Notes under the pieces: generated by a model | Database searches by the model: none | What the model saw: the letters and a program-made list of their open reading frames with translations, nothing else | Told to the model about the DNA's origin: nothing | Translations under genes and position numbers: made by a program | DNA from: Pleurotus ostreatus/Saccharomyces cerevisiae fusant | Taxonomy: Eukaryota; Opisthokonta | NCBI GenBank assembly: GCA_024196135.1 | Contig: JAMQCK010000082.1 | Span: forward strand, 1 to 64,000 | DNA length: 64,000 bases | Reading direction: 5' to 3' | In this document: one piece after another, positions 9,605 to 20,785 of the stretch | Layout: the number at the start of each line of letters is the position of its first letter | Position numbering within the stretch: position 1 is the stretch's first letter

Positions 9605-9795
9605 CACGTCGACATGCTATCTCGTCGATGCCCATGCCTTGCGTCTCGTCGAGGATCGTGCCATGCATCTCGTCGATGCCCATGCCTCGTCTATCGCCGA
9701 GAGTCGTGCCATGCGTCTCGTTGAGGCCCCTGCCTCGTCTATCGGCGAGAGTCGTGCAACATCCCTTCTCCGAGAGTCATGCCACGTCCCTTCTC
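9605..9795. repeat. Compound minisatellite (CGTCTCGTCGATGCCCATGCC)
   Basis: Alternating copies of TCTCGTCGATGCCCATGCC and GTCTATCGCCGAGAGTCGTG. This is the last of the consecutive pyrimidine-rich repeats; 9840-9960 then has AGTCGAG..AGGGAGAT repeats on the opposite purine bias. Confidence 0.75.
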
Positions 9796-10281
9796 GAAGA
9801 CCGCTTTATCGTGCGTTCTTGCATGCACTGAGCAGTGCAGCAGGCAAGAAGGGAGATTAGGAGTCGAGGAAGGGAGATCAAGAGTCGAGCGCTAGGGAGA
9901 TTAAGAGATCTGAGGAAGGGAGATGAGGAGTCGAGCGCTAGGGCTCTTTCAAGAGTCGAGTGCTAGGGCTCCTCTCGAGCAAAGGATTCGGGGCGCGGAA
10001 AGCGATGAAGAAGCCCCTCCGGATAAGGCGAGCGCTGAAAACCTCACAGCGAGCGTTGAAGAACCGCGCAGCGAACGTTGAAAACCTCGCGGCGAAATGC
10101 GCGTGGGCGCCTGTGTATCTTTGTGGGTGCGACGCACGTGCTTTCAGCCGGTGTGCGTCCTTCCTTCGCTCCACCATCGACGCTCCGGAGGATTTGTCGG
10201 TCGTTGTACCACTGAACTTTTGAACGTCTGCTCTGGAAAGTAGTTGGGTGGTCTCCCGAGGACGCTCTTGATGCTATATCG

Positions 10282-10420
10282 CTCCTTTCTCGATGGTGAA
10301 CGACAAACTCGATGGCGAACGGCAAACTCGATGGCGAACGATAGGACCTGGCTTGACGGCGGACGATAGGACCTGGCTTGACGGCGGATGATAGAACCTG
10401 GCTTGACGGCGGACGACCCG
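10282..10420. repeat. Two adjacent tandem repeats
   Basis: Three copies of AACTCGATGGCGAACG, then three copies of a 25-nt unit containing ATAGGACCTGGCTTGACGGC. They sit next to each other with no spacer. Confidence 0.85.
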
Positions 10421-11408
10421 GATACTGGATACCTGCGGCGATATTCCTACGCTTCTCCGATGCGCTTGGGCGTCCTGCCGAACAACGGGAACCTTGCTTT
10501 TCGTTCCGATCGAGGACACGTACGGATCCTGGTGAGTGTACGCCCTATGTCTCCACAGGCTTACATCGCCTCACGTACTCTCCCCGCTCTGTCGTCTGCT
10601 CGCCTTTTCATGTCATGTTCCTCGCCGTGCTCTCCTTGCCAGTCTCTTCGCCGCGCTTTCCCACCCTGTGGCTTCTCCATCTTCTGCGAGCTCTCCTCCC
10701 CGCGTTCGTTTTCCCTTCGGCTTTGTGGCCACCAGATACGACTCGAGCTAACATATATCCCAGGATATCATTCTTGATCAAGTTAGCCAGAGGCTGGTAT
10801 CGCACTGTTGGGAGCTCAGGCGCGCGACTGCTCGCTGAGCAGCTCATCCAGCTCACCATGCGCCTCGGTATCGGCATCTTCCTCGCATCCAAAGAAGATC
10901 AGGGGGAAGAACTCACCAGGACAAAGTTGCAGGCGTCAATGAGGAGCTGCGCGAGGTCGCACTGCCGGTGCGGTGGTGGTTAAGGCGCGCTGGATGCACC
11001 ACCCTCGTTCCGAGAATGCGCTTTTGCGGCTTCATCTCCCGAAGGTCGCGACTGCCTCCGCCGGCGCACATATTCGACAAGGCTCCCATATCCGACAAGC
11101 TGAGTTGCTCTTTGTCGAAGAAGAGCTGGAAGAAGCGCCTTTCGTTCATAAATGCAACTGCTGGGTATGCCGCTTCGACTGCGCCTGCGCTTTGCAGCTT
11201 ACGCCTATCTAGCGGTGCCGAGGTACATCTCGTCGCGTGCCCACCATTCAAGTCCTCTCAAAGACATCTGGAACTCGTCGGACTCTGGATGCTGCTGTCA
11301 GCGACGCTCTGCACGACCGCCGGTTTTCCCTTTTGGCAACCTTTGTCTCGATCACGTGAGGGGAACGCTGCGTCGCGTCCGGGTGCCCGGCGCGTCTGGC
11401 CGAGCGCG
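10421..11408. other. Coding-like but unresolved; no gene model
   Basis: Two short stretches look protein-coding: on the plus strand near 10430-10530 (GVLPNNGNLAFRSDRGHVR, followed by a GTGAGT donor), and on the minus strand near 11000-11160 (FMNERRFFQLFFDKEQLSL). I could not connect either to further exons with consistent phase, so I do not call genes. Confidence 0.3.
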
Positions 11409-11418
11409 CTATATTATG
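11409..11418 (+). promoter_or_regulatory. TATA-like sequence of gene A
   Basis: CTATATTATG lies about 120 nt upstream of the ATG at 11540 and is followed by pyrimidine-rich leader sequence. Supported by position and composition only. Confidence 0.3.
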
Positions 11419-11539
11419 CTCGCGTTTGCGTTCCACCTCTCTCAACCCGCCACCTCCGCCATCGTCTCTCGCCCCGCATTCTCCTCCACTTGTCTTGCTT
11501 GTCTGTCCTCATCGACACACCCGACATAACGAACGCACC

Positions 11540-13761
11540 ATGGACAGACCTCAAGACACACCGCGCTCGCCGGTCGAGCCTTCAACACCATCGTCGTCAA
11601 CCGAGACGGCACTCGCCCCCCTCGCCACCGCCGGCGGTGGCTGCCCCGACCACATCCAGCACCCCGATCCCCGCCCAGGCACCGTCATCGGCCTCGCCAC
11701 CTCCGTCTACCAGCCCCTCGCCACCTTCCTCGACATCGTCGGCCAGAAGCTGGGCGAGGCGCCGTTGCTGCGGTACGACAAAGGCCGCCGCCCCGCGCTC
11801 GTCGTCGACAGCGGCGTCTCCGAGGACGGCCGGCGCTTCTGCATCGCGCTCCTCCTCGCCACGTTCGGCGGCTGCACGGACTGGCGGGCGGTTTCGGACC
11901 CCATTAGCCGGTGGATGATCCCCGCGCGGCCGGCGGGGGGTGACTATGATTACTTGCCGCTGTGGGATAATGTGCCGGTGCATAATATGGGGCGGGAGAT
12001 GGTTTTTGTGATCACGCTGCCGATCAATGTGTATCATATTGGCGTGAAGGCGTGGGAGTGCGAGCGCTACACGGAGGGCGGGCGGGAGCTTTGGGTAGCG
12101 GAGGAGAGAGCGGAGGAGCTGAGCCGCCTCGCTGACTGGAACGCCGATTCACTGGGACAGGAGCTTCGGACGTGCCCGGAGTACGCGGGCATGTTCGAGC
12201 ATTTCAATGTGCGTGTCGTAGAGTGATATGCTGTCGCCGGCGTGGTGGTACGTTACTGACGAGATCTCTGCAGGCAACGAGCTCTTGGAGGCCTCATCGT
12301 CGTCCGGACGCGTGGGGGCGGGCGTTGTCGTACGAGCGACCTGAGTCTGCGGAAGAAGGCGGCTTACATCCTGTGGAATACGCGTCGCCGACCACGGGCA
12401 CCAATCCCCTGAACTCACCTACGAAGCCTCGCTCGCGTGCGCTGCCAGGCTCTTCCTCGCGTTCACCGTCCAGCTCTCGGCCATCCTCAAGCTCTCGTGC
12501 CCCATCAAGCTCTCGCTCGCGACCCCCATCAAACTCTCGTTCGCGTCCTCCCTCAAACACTCGCTCGCGTCCTCCCTCAAGCTCTCGTCCTACAGCCTTG
12601 TCCTCGCCGTTCAGATCGCCCGTGCCCCGGGCTTTAGCACTCGAAGGTCTCGCGCCCCACGACATTCAGTCGGGACACCTCGCCTCTCACGACGCCGAGC
12701 CCGGAGAACTCTTCGAAGACGAGGACGACGAAGACGATTTGCCTGTTCCTTTCCTGGACACGCCGCAGAAGATGGGTCCGGCGAGTTCGAGGCGCTACGA
12801 CGAGTCGCATTCGAGGCGCTACGAGGATTCGTATTCGGCGTACTACGAGGAGGCGCATTCGGCGCACTACGACGGGACGCCTTCAAGGCGCTATGACGAG
12901 TCGCCTTTTAGGCGCTACGATGGGTCACCTTCAATGCGCCATGACAACTTCGCGTCAAATGACTTTCCCTCGACGCCCTCTCGCGCGCCACCAAGAGAAC
13001 CTTTCTCGTCGCCAACTAGGGCACCCATCTCTTCGTCTAGAACTCCCTTCTCCCCTCTGGCTACGTACTCGCCCCTCCCCGCCGACGTTCCGCAGACTCC
13101 GGTTCGGCGCAATTGCCGTACTATGGACTTCGAGATGTATGAGGGACCTAGGCAAAATGACGACTTCGACGCATCCATCGCTGGCGACGCACACGCGGTT
13201 CCCGACGACTTCATGGATGCACTCATGGCCGATAAGTTCATGACTACTCAGGGATACGCGACCACCGACGACTTCATGCCTGTCGAGGGCTTCACGGCTC
13301 CCCAGAACTTCACAGCCATGCCAGCGACCCCCTCACTGCTGGAGCGCATCTCGACGGCGCGGACCCCCAAGCGTCGGGCGCGCAACAGGCGGCGCAATGA
13401 CAGTGCGAACGAGAGGCGCAATGATAACAATGCGAACAACGTCCCTATCAAACCGAGGAAGCATAATGGCAATGCCGATTCTCAGGATGACGCGAACGCG
13501 ATGGGCATCAAGAATCCGAACAGCATCCCGCTGACGCCCAGGAAGCCTCTGGCGCCGAAGTCGTACACGCCACACACGCCGAACTCAAAGTCATCACCGT
13601 ACACGCCGCTGAAGGCCCCTCAGCTCTCGTCGCGCGGGCAGCGCGCGTTCCAGCCATACCCGCAATCGTCTCCTTCGAAGGCGGGGCGAAGCCTCTTGGA
13701 CCGTATCTCTGCGCCTCTCAAGGATCGCATCTCCGGGCCCGAGGAGCCTGCTGACAACTGA
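11540..13761 (+). CDS. Gene A: two-exon basidiomycete family protein, unknown function
   Basis: Model join(11540..12208,12274..13761), 718 residues, one 65-nt phase-0 intron (GTGCGT donor, TTACTGAC branch, CTGCAG acceptor). Exon 1 encodes a compact region of about 220 residues with GRRPALVVDS, GRRFCIALLLATFGG and a PVHN motif; these recur in gene B at 29259. Exon 2 is long and disordered: SRSRPPS-type Ser/Arg/Pro repeats, an acidic patch (EDEDDEDD), then tandem RRYDES/HYDGT repeats near 12780-12950. It ends in APQLSSRGQRAFQPYP, which matches the C-terminus of gene B. The start at 11540 is the first ATG after a pyrimidine-rich leader and aligns with gene B's start (both begin MDR). I do not recognise the domain. 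The charged, repetitive tail suggests a nuclear or scaffold role, but that is a guess. Confidence 0.75.
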
Positions 13762-14836
13762 TCACCTCTTCCTTCGCTCGAACGTAGTCTCGGCCTCTGC
13801 TCAAACGCTTTCATCTCGACTCGGCTCCTTCTCCCTTCTGCGTCTCGCTCTCCTGCATACCTCCTCGCACGTTTTGACTCTCGCCTCCACTCTAGACTTG
13901 ACTTCACCCTTAATAGATCCCTTCGGTGCGTTCCTCTGCCCTTAATTTCACATTGCCACAGACTGACACTTTTGCAGCCTATAGACACCATGCGTTAGAC
14001 TACTCTCTTTCCGTCCTTCGCTCTTTCCTTCCCTCGTATCTCTCGTTTCCATTCCCTTGTTTTCTCTTTTTCATCCCTTTCTCGCTCCCGTCTCCCCTAC
14101 ACTCATCCCCCTGTATCATAGTCTCTTCAAGTGTATTCGTCTCACGCGCGCTAATTTATTCTCCCACCTCACTCACTCATTCACTACCCACTGTATCACT
14201 AGCATCCGCTGTCGATGTCCGCGCTGTCGTTCCAGCTTGTAGCATCGCGCCGTTGCTCTGCTCTCTGGTCCGCGCTATCGTCTTACTCTGTGGCATCTCG
14301 CTATCGTTCTGCTTTGTACATATACCTCTGCAGGCTCTCGTCCTCCTCGCTCCTTACCAGCCCCTTTTCTTCCTTAGACCCTTCCTCGGTTTCTATGATG
14401 TTCCGCGATCCGTCAATTCCACACTCCTTTATATTTATCTGACGCTGGGAAGATTCTAGTTTGTTAGACGGGTGTCATGCTCAGGTACGTGCGCTCGTGA
14501 GGATGCTGGCTGGAGTCATTCGAGGGAAGCGCTCCTCCGCCTTGACCCTCATCGAATAGAAGAAGCAGTTCCGAGCGATGGAAGCACTTCCGCCACTACT
14601 ATCACGGACCGGACTATTCTGGACGCGTTGAATGCTTATTGTGAACAGAATTCGGTACAATAGTCGGTCCGTCCGAGGCCTGGCATTCTCTTCCCAGAAC
14701 GCCTGGACCACCAATTATTCGAGAGCTTATAAGGGAATATCCTCGCTGTAGGTCCGGACGCGTAGCTTTCCCTCTCGCCTTACCCTCGTCGTATTCTCCG
14801 TACTGAGTACTAGTGGCCACATATTCCTGCAAAATT
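13762..14836. other. 3' flank of gene A and leader of J-domain gene
   Basis: 13780-14440 is strongly pyrimidine-rich on the plus strand, as is the 3' flank of gene B, and probably contains the 3' untranslated region. I see no gene. The open frames are Ser/Leu/Phe-rich readings of C+T-rich sequence. Confidence 0.35.
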
Positions 14837-15640
14837 ATGTCCGGCGACTCTCGTGGCAACAGTCGTCAACAGAGGGAGAGAAAACAGCGGCACACCGGGG
14901 AGAGTAGACAGCGGCACACCGAGGAGAGCAGACGCGTGGTGGAAGAGCGGTTCGCACGGGAGCGCGACGAACTTGAGGAGGCGGGAAGGCGCACGACCAG
15001 CATGAGCGCGGCCGAGCGAAGTCAGTACCTTTGTGGCGACGCGGAGGAAGAGTTCAAGAAATCCGCGAAGCTCCACAAAGTCAAGGGCAACACGACGAGC
15101 GCGAAGCGGGCGACGAAGGCTAGTTCATCTCATCTTAGCAGAACGGCAGTCCTCCGCGCTGTCGCGACCCGACAAGCCCACCGCTGCACGAAGCGCGACG
15201 CCCAATGGCCCGCCCGCGACGGCTTCTTTCTCAGCGTCCAGCACGCCCTTGGTCGCTATCGCGTCGTCAGCGAGGAGTTCGACCGCGCGCAGTTCTCCAT
15301 CGATGCCTACCCACTCGTCATAGGCAGTGTGCCGTGGCCGACGCTGGTGCATCCGAGTACGCTAAAGCATGGACCGAGTCGGCTCGTTGGTGACAAATGC
15401 CATGGCAAAGGTGCTCAAGGAGGCATGTCGTGGGAGGACGTCGAGCTTTTTCTCCGAGGGGTCAAGCAGATTCTGAGACCGAAGGAGTATCAGGAGCTAC
15501 TGCGCAAGGCCAGGCTACAGTTCCATCCGGACAAGTGGGCGAGTCGAGGGATTCTGGAGAGCGTTCTGGACGATGAGCTTCGCGTGCAGCTGCATACCTG
15601 GTGTGTGATAGTCTCGCAGGCTGTCAACGCGGCGTCTTAA
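14837..15640 (+). CDS. J-domain-like protein
   Basis: Single open frame of 267 residues. The start is the ATG at 14837; the frame is open a little further upstream but without an ATG. The N-terminal third is highly charged with repeated RHT(G/E)ESR and an Arg/Glu-rich helix, likely coiled coil. The C-terminal 75 residues carry MSWEDVELFL, YQELLRKARLQFHPDKW near residue 232, and a final helix ending VSQAVNAA. This matches the J-domain-like proteins common in Agaricomycetes, where HPD is the J-domain signature that stimulates Hsp70 ATPase. Whether this shortened form acts on Hsp70 is unknown. It stands alone between gene A and the BTB cluster. An intron between 15120 and 15330 cannot be excluded. 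Confidence 0.7.
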   Translation: MSGDSRGNSRQQRERKQRHTGESRQRHTEESRRVVEERFARERDELEEAGRRTTSMSAAERSQYLCGDAEEEFKKSAKLHKVKGNTTSAKRATKASSSHLSRTAVLRAVATRQAHRCTKRDAQWPARDGFFLSVQHALGRYRVVSEEFDRAQFSIDAYPLVIGSVPWPTLVHPSTLKHGPSRLVGDKCHGKGAQGGMSWEDVELFLRGVKQILRPKEYQELLRKARLQFHPDKWASRGILESVLDDELRVQLHTWCVIVSQAVNAAS

Positions 15641-16002
15641 AGGAGAGATAAGTATATGCAGCCATCTGCGCCATGGATTCCGCGTCGGCGCTATAGGCGT
15701 GATGTCCTGCTTCGATGTTGACTCATGTCAGACACGGACGACTGTACGCATGTAATGACAATTAGGATGTGTGTTACAAGAAATATGATTCAACCAAGAA
15801 CCGCTTCGACTCTTCTAATAACCTTTCTGAAGGTGAGCACTCACATCCACCGTCGCTCGAGGGTATGATTGGGGTTACCGCTGAGATGACTGTCGGCCGT
15901 CAGATGGAATTCGGTGGACTATTCAGCGACGACTGTCGTTCACGAAGCGTTCATATACGCTTCAGTCATCAAAAAAGCCGCTGATAATATCGGTGCATGA
16001 CC
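15641..16002. other. Intergenic, nothing recognised
   Basis: No open frame, repeat or motif stands out between the J-domain gene and the duplicated NYN fragment. Confidence 0.4.
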
Positions 16003-16330
16003 TCAAGAATTCAATGTGAGCGGTGGGTGGGCGAGCCAGCAAGTCGCCGTCTCGTCCTTGCATGCGGTCGGCGTTTGCCGAGGACCTGTGTAGTTCCGTT
16101 TCCCCTTTTGGGAATCATTGTTCTTGACTTCGACTTCCACGTTGACCGCCTTCGACTCGCGCGCGACTAAACTTCTGCTCGCGGTGTATCGCTTTGTCCT
16201 CTTGCTTTCCCTCTCTTTGGAGCTCTTGCCTTCAACATCGCTTGAGCCAGTGAAGGGCCGCTTCATTGGAATGCCACTCCCTGGACCTCTACTCGGAAAT
16301 CGAAGCTGTTCGCGGGTGTCATGATCCTCG
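16003..16330 (-). pseudogene. Fragment of a NYN-gene copy (N-terminal part of its last exon)
   Basis: The minus strand reads KRPFTGSSDVEGKSS, then VEVEVKNNDSQKGK. This parallels the region after the NYN start in the gene at 22430-26480 (KRPKNPIAESSS, then KVKN and LKKG). A second copy lies at 19365-19640, and the DNA of the two fragments matches in several runs (GTTCTTGACTTCGACTTCC against GTTCTTGACCTCAACTCC; CTCGGAAATCGAAGCT in both). It precedes BTB1 at the same distance as the other fragment precedes BTB2. It lacks the NYN catalytic part, so it is probably non-functional, though a small open frame of about 87 codons survives. Confidence 0.5.
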
Positions 16331-16394
16331 CTGAACGACGCTTTGCTTCAATTTATCCTCCTCATGTCTGTCTCTTTCTTACGCCAGAAGATCT

Positions 16395-16445
16395 GGCGCC
16401 TATAGAAGAGAGCACTCAACGTCCGCGGTATTGATCGGCTTACGG
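16395..16445 (+). promoter_or_regulatory. Shared BTB-family 5' element, copy 1
   Basis: Starts GGCGCCTATAGAAGAGAGCA and ends near TTGATCGGCTTACGG, 84 nt upstream of the BTB1 ATG. The same block lies 65-85 nt upstream of all four BTB genes. Confidence 0.55.
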
Positions 16446-16478
16446 CAACGCCATAGAGCCTTCTCTGTCCCTACAACC

Positions 16479-19045
16479 ATGTCTGCACATGGTCTCGATA
16501 GGGCATATGAGTTTTCGGATGACGAAACTGACATTGACATCCAGTCTGCGCAATGTACGTCTCTTTTGCATGCAGTCTGGGTCCAAGACTCATCGGTAGC
16601 GGCGCGGGGCGCCCGGTCCCCGACTCTCAAACTCGGATAATTCCGAAATGTACACGTGACAAAGTTCGACTTTTCGAGACCTCGCTCTGCGCAATTACCG
16701 TACGCACTCGGCGTGGCGGCACCCTGTATATATGTATTCACGAGAATATTTACTTTCTCTGCTCTCTCTATGTTTTATTGTACCGGAATATAAAGTACCC
16801 GAGCTCTGATCACCTTTCGCTGTAGCTGCTGCCTTCCGACCCAATTACAGTGGCATTCGATTCGCAGCTTCCATCCAACCGCACGCAATTGCTTCAATTC
16901 AGAGTAGCACGACATATTATTTAGTAGTCAGAGATACATTTTCTGCTACGGAGCGCTACTAGGTGATACCGAATACTACCCACGCACGCCAATCCGGCTC
17001 CCGCGCGTATCCCTCTCTCACCCACCCAAGGAAGCCCGCCAGCCCATAGTCCCATGCAGCACCAGCACCCGACGATTAAGGGTCATACAATGCTCGCCGG
17101 TGAGATACGTACCAACCCGAGATTTGACCGCGCTCTTTGAAGTTAGAGCCGAGCGACTCTGGCATGATACTGACTATACACTATAACCCAATCAGCGGCT
17201 GCGTGCGGGTCCAGGAGCTGACACGCACCATCTTCCCGTTCACGCAGGAAGAGCGCGCAGGTAGATCCGGCTGCGGTGCCTTCACGAAGGGTGCGTATAC
17301 TTGATAAAGCGCACAGTGTCCTGCGAAAGACTAGGTGTTAAGATGACAAGCGTCAGCAAGCGTAGCTGGCTGGCATCATAAAGCCCGCACGCACCAGGAC
17401 AAGTAGATACGACGCATATATGCGTCTTCCCCCTCGATCGGTCCTTTCCGTGCCGTATCTCTCGTCAATGCATGACAGAAGCAGGTGGGAAGCACACATA
17501 GTCAGTCCGCTTGAGTACAGGGCGTCAGTCGTATAGGCCTGAGAGAGTGCCTGCAAGTTCTCATGGGCTCTATAGGGCTATCCATTCGTAAGGCGACAAC
17601 GACAATGACGCGAGAGAGGCTCGCGGCGACGGCAGCGACGAAAAGAAGCATGCAATGGCGGTGTACGACATGGCGGCAAGGCGGAGGACGCGCGTTACAT
17701 GTGCGAACGCGTCATCTGGACGCGTTACCGGACCCGCTCGACTCTCGAGGCCATCTTGTCCGATTCGCAGGCTGCCCCAACGACGCTCGTTGAACAATCT
17801 GAACGAGACAGGCGAAGCGATCCTAAAATTCAAATCAGTGTCGGTGAAGTCACGATTGGCCGCTCGATTGACGTTGAAAAGAGGCACTCGATATCCCGGA
17901 ATAGCGCTGGGTAGTGAGTAGGATTCCTGAAAGGTACTTCTCACTGGGCAGTCGAGCCGGTCAAGGGCTATGGTCAATAACGAGCAATAAAGAACGTCGC
18001 CGAGAAGGGCGTAATCTGCGCGTCACCACGTCGTGTTCACGTCGAAATACAGCTTCTAGCGTCCCATCAAAGTACATGGTGCCTGGCACGATCGCGACTG
18101 GACAAACCCTCCTCTCTCCTAACGTCGAGAGTCGGGGATCGTGGACATCTAGTCGCCTCTAACGATGGAGACGTAATTGTTTTCTGCTCCTCAGATGGCA
18201 CCCTGTTCAACATCCACTCCTGCAACCTGCGGTACACGACGGACGGACCGCTGGCCGAAGACTTCCACGCCGTGCCCGGAGAGAAGGTCCAGCTTCCGGA
18301 GGATGCGGATACGCTCGAGATGCTGTTTGGATTCGTCTATCCCAGCATGCACCCGACCCTCGAGGATATACCGTTCTCGCAGTTTGCGTCCGTCGCCGAG
18401 GCTGCGGAGAAGTATCACGTAGCGGCAGCTAGAACCTTGTGTCGTGCCATGATCCGTTTATCGTAGGTCTTTCCATCGAAGTCTCCACGCATGCTATGGC
18501 TGACCAGAACGTAGCGCGCTGTACAAAGATCATCCACTCGAGATACTTGAGTTTGCCTTTCGCCATGATCATCGTGATCTCCTCGATCTCGCAGCTCCAT
18601 TCTCTCTGCGAGAAGAGGTAGGGGCGGCTCGAGAGGCGCTATCCTTGCCTATATTTTCCGCCTGGGTATGTCTTCTTGGCTCGTACAGATTCGCGGTGGC
18701 TGACCGCCTGGACAGGTTACTTATCGGGAAGCGTTTATCGCTGCCTTTCGCTGCGCCAGCCTACGCTTCCATGACTGTCATGGTGATGGTGGAAAACTAT
18801 GCCCGTACTGGCCCGAGGTCGTCTTCGCTGTCGACAAGAAGTTAGAGGAGCAGGGTGGCTACTTTGCGCTGAGGACGGAGCCGGATGCTCTCTTCGACGC
18901 CGGCGAGGCTAAGAGCGCGAAATGTAATTCGAAATCGAGCAGCGGGACCAGGTGCACCGACCAGTTATCAGAATGGAAGGGGCGCTTCGTCAAGAGTAGA
19001 TCGGCCATAGTACCGTTGTCGCGCGTCCTCTTCTGCACGACCTAA
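16479..19045 (+). CDS. BTB1: BTB/POZ-domain protein with a giant first intron
   Basis: Model join(16479..16554,18153..18462,18515..18665,18716..19045), 288 residues. Exons 2-4 are 310, 151 and 330 nt, the same sizes as in BTB3, and phases (1, 2, 0) match all four family members. The BTB fold covers about residues 27-130: DVIVFCSSDGTLFNIHSCNL, then LEMLFGFVYPSMHP, then VAEAAEKYHVAAA. A C-terminal half of about 110 residues with PYWPEVVFAVDKKLEEQ is shared within the family. BTB domains mediate protein-protein contacts; partners here are unknown. Oddity: exon 1 with its GTACGTC donor sits 1598 nt before exon 2, where relatives have 59-62 nt. All exons are open, so the gene may still work if this intron is spliced. 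Otherwise exon 1 belongs to a decapitated copy. Confidence 0.72.
16600..18110. other. Extra DNA inside BTB1 intron 1
   Basis: The intron begins and ends like its relatives (GTACGTCTCTTTTGCATGCA at the donor, TGGACATCTAG at the acceptor) but holds about 1.5 kb of unrelated DNA. I found no terminal repeats, long open frame or transposase motif. Around 17194-17290 a short plus-strand frame reads RVQELTRTIFPFTQEERAG and ends at a GTGCGT donor, which may be a relic of another gene. 17560-17980 has open frames on both strands with no recognised content. Confidence 0.45.
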
Positions 19046-19099
19046 TTGCACACAATGGTACATCAACATTGACACCATACATCCCGCGCGTCAAGGTAC

Positions 19100-19640
19100 C
19101 TGCGTTGACCCCTTGAAACATCCCTCCTCTCGCAACTACTCCGCATACGGCTTCAACTTCACTATCTTGAATCACTCCTTGACTTTGCTCCCTTCGACCG
19201 CCGCTGTCTCTCCTCATTCAACATCGCCCGCCACGCATCGCTCCGCCCACGCGACGCGTTCTACATTCCAACTCCCTCCTCAAGGCTGCCCGAAGCGTGC
19301 AATAGTAGCCCGCCGCGCGGACATCAGCACCACCAGACCCGGTATCATTGCCAGCAAACGCGCAGGAAGGAGGAAATTTCCCCGCATTCCTAAAGCGGTG
19401 CAAGGTTCCGGATTTCCCCTTTCAGGGAAGCGTTGTTCTTGACCTCAACTCCAATTCGAACGCTGGTCTTCCTTTGCTCGTGGCGTGTCTCCCTTGCCGC
19501 TCGCGCGCTATGTTGCGCGGAACTCTGGGATTCAGCTTTGCTCGCTCGAGTCGATAAGGGCCGCTTCATCGATGCCAACCTATACTCGGAAATCGAAGCT
19601 CTCAGTCTACGTCATGAGCCTCTTTGAATGTACCCGGCTT
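19100..19640 (-). pseudogene. Internally deleted copy of the NYN gene's last exon
   Basis: Just after BTB1 the sequence matches the 3' end of the NYN gene just after BTB3: ACTCCGCATACGGC is shared, and the minus strand reads AFAGNDTGSGGADVRAAG against AFAGNDAGSSGADVRAAG in the intact gene. Frameshifts then break the match. At about 19350-19400 the homology jumps to the N-terminal part of the same exon (MKRPL, VEVKNNASLKG), so the middle of the exon has been deleted. The NYN catalytic TGDG segment is missing. It is therefore a dead copy carried along when the BTB gene and its neighbour's end were duplicated. Confidence 0.6.
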
Positions 19641-19686
19641 GGATCTATTTCCTTGTGCCGACCTTCTCTCTGCGCCTGACTATCGT

Positions 19687-19736
19687 GGCGCCTATGGAAG
19701 AAAGCACTTAAAGCCCGCCGTATCGATCAGGTCGCC
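19687..19736 (+). promoter_or_regulatory. Shared BTB-family 5' element, copy 2
   Basis: GGCGCCTATGGAAGAAAGCA through CCGTATCGATCAGG, 70 nt upstream of the BTB2 ATG. Confidence 0.55.
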
Positions 19737-19756
19737 CACTCTTGGCTCCCACTACC

Positions 19757-20785
19757 ATGTCTGACGGAGCTCCAGTTCATGAGGACGGCGCTCCCCCAAT
19801 TGCTGATCAGCAGTCATCGCGATGTACGTTCAGAACCTGCTCTAATGTCGAGTTCCAGGCGCTAATCGTGTTGTATGCCATAGTCGCCTCGACCGATGAG
19901 GAAGTTATCGTATTCCGATCCGTCGACGGCACACTCTTCAATATCCATCGCTGTAATCTACGCTGCGCTTCAGATGGACCTTTCTCCGAAGACTTCCCCG
20001 CTACGCCAGGAGAAAAGGTCGAGCTGACCGAAGACGCCGATACGCTCGAGACCCTGTTCTCATTCGTCTATCCCGGTGTCTACCCATCGCTGGTGGACAT
20101 GCCCTTCGCCAAGCTCGCGCTCGTCGCCGAAGCGGCGGAGAAGTATCGCGTCGCATCGGCGATGGCCATGTGTCGCGTCACAATCCGTCTGGGGTGCGCC
20201 TGGCTCTTCTTGCGTCGTTTGTTGTGCTGAGGCCCCAGCAGAGCTTTGTATAAAGAGCATGCGGCCGAGGTTCTAATATACGCTTATGAGCACGGCTACG
20301 AAGACCTTCTGAATCTTGCCGCTCCGTATTCTCTGACCACGACCGTCCGGGACGTTCGCAAAATGTGGTCATGCCCCCTTATTGCGGCATGGGTGCGTTG
20401 ACATGCATGCCTCCAATATGTGCCTTCGTCTCATTGCCCGCAGGCTGAATACAAAGAGGCGTGGCTACGCGCTTTTCGCGAAGATTGTTATGAGATTCGA
20501 CACCGTGTCGTACATCCCGCCGGTGGGAGTTGTATGTATTGGCTCCGAGTTGTGGGCGTGGTCGACAGAAGGGCGTCTGACGCAGCTTCTCCGGCCCTCT
20601 TTGCGGATTTGGATGCGATGTTCGACGGAGCGTCTCAGGGTTTCCCCTGCGAAGGAGGAACTCCATATAAAACTCATGGTGTTGCTCGCTCAGCATGCTA
20701 CATACAATTGACTGAGTGGAAGGAGCTATTACGACAGAAGACCTCTGCTATATCATCCTTATCTACCTTCATTTCGCAATCATAG
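19757..20785 (+). CDS. BTB2: BTB/POZ-domain protein
   Basis: Model join(19757..19823,19884..20193,20242..20392,20444..20785), 289 residues. Introns are 60, 48 and 51 nt (two GTGCG donors, one GTACGT) in phases 1, 2 and 0. The BTB core reads EEVIVFRSVDGTLFNIHRCN, TLETLFSFVYPGVYP and VAEAAEKYRVASAMA. The third exon continues ALYKEHAAEVLIYAYEHGYE with a helical repeat typical of what follows fungal BTB domains. The C-terminal exon (YWLRVVGVVDRRASDAA) is more diverged than in BTB1 and BTB3. The start ATG follows the shared 5' element and a short leader; an acidic 22-residue N-terminus precedes the first intron. It is probably an adaptor protein of unknown partner. Confidence 0.8.
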
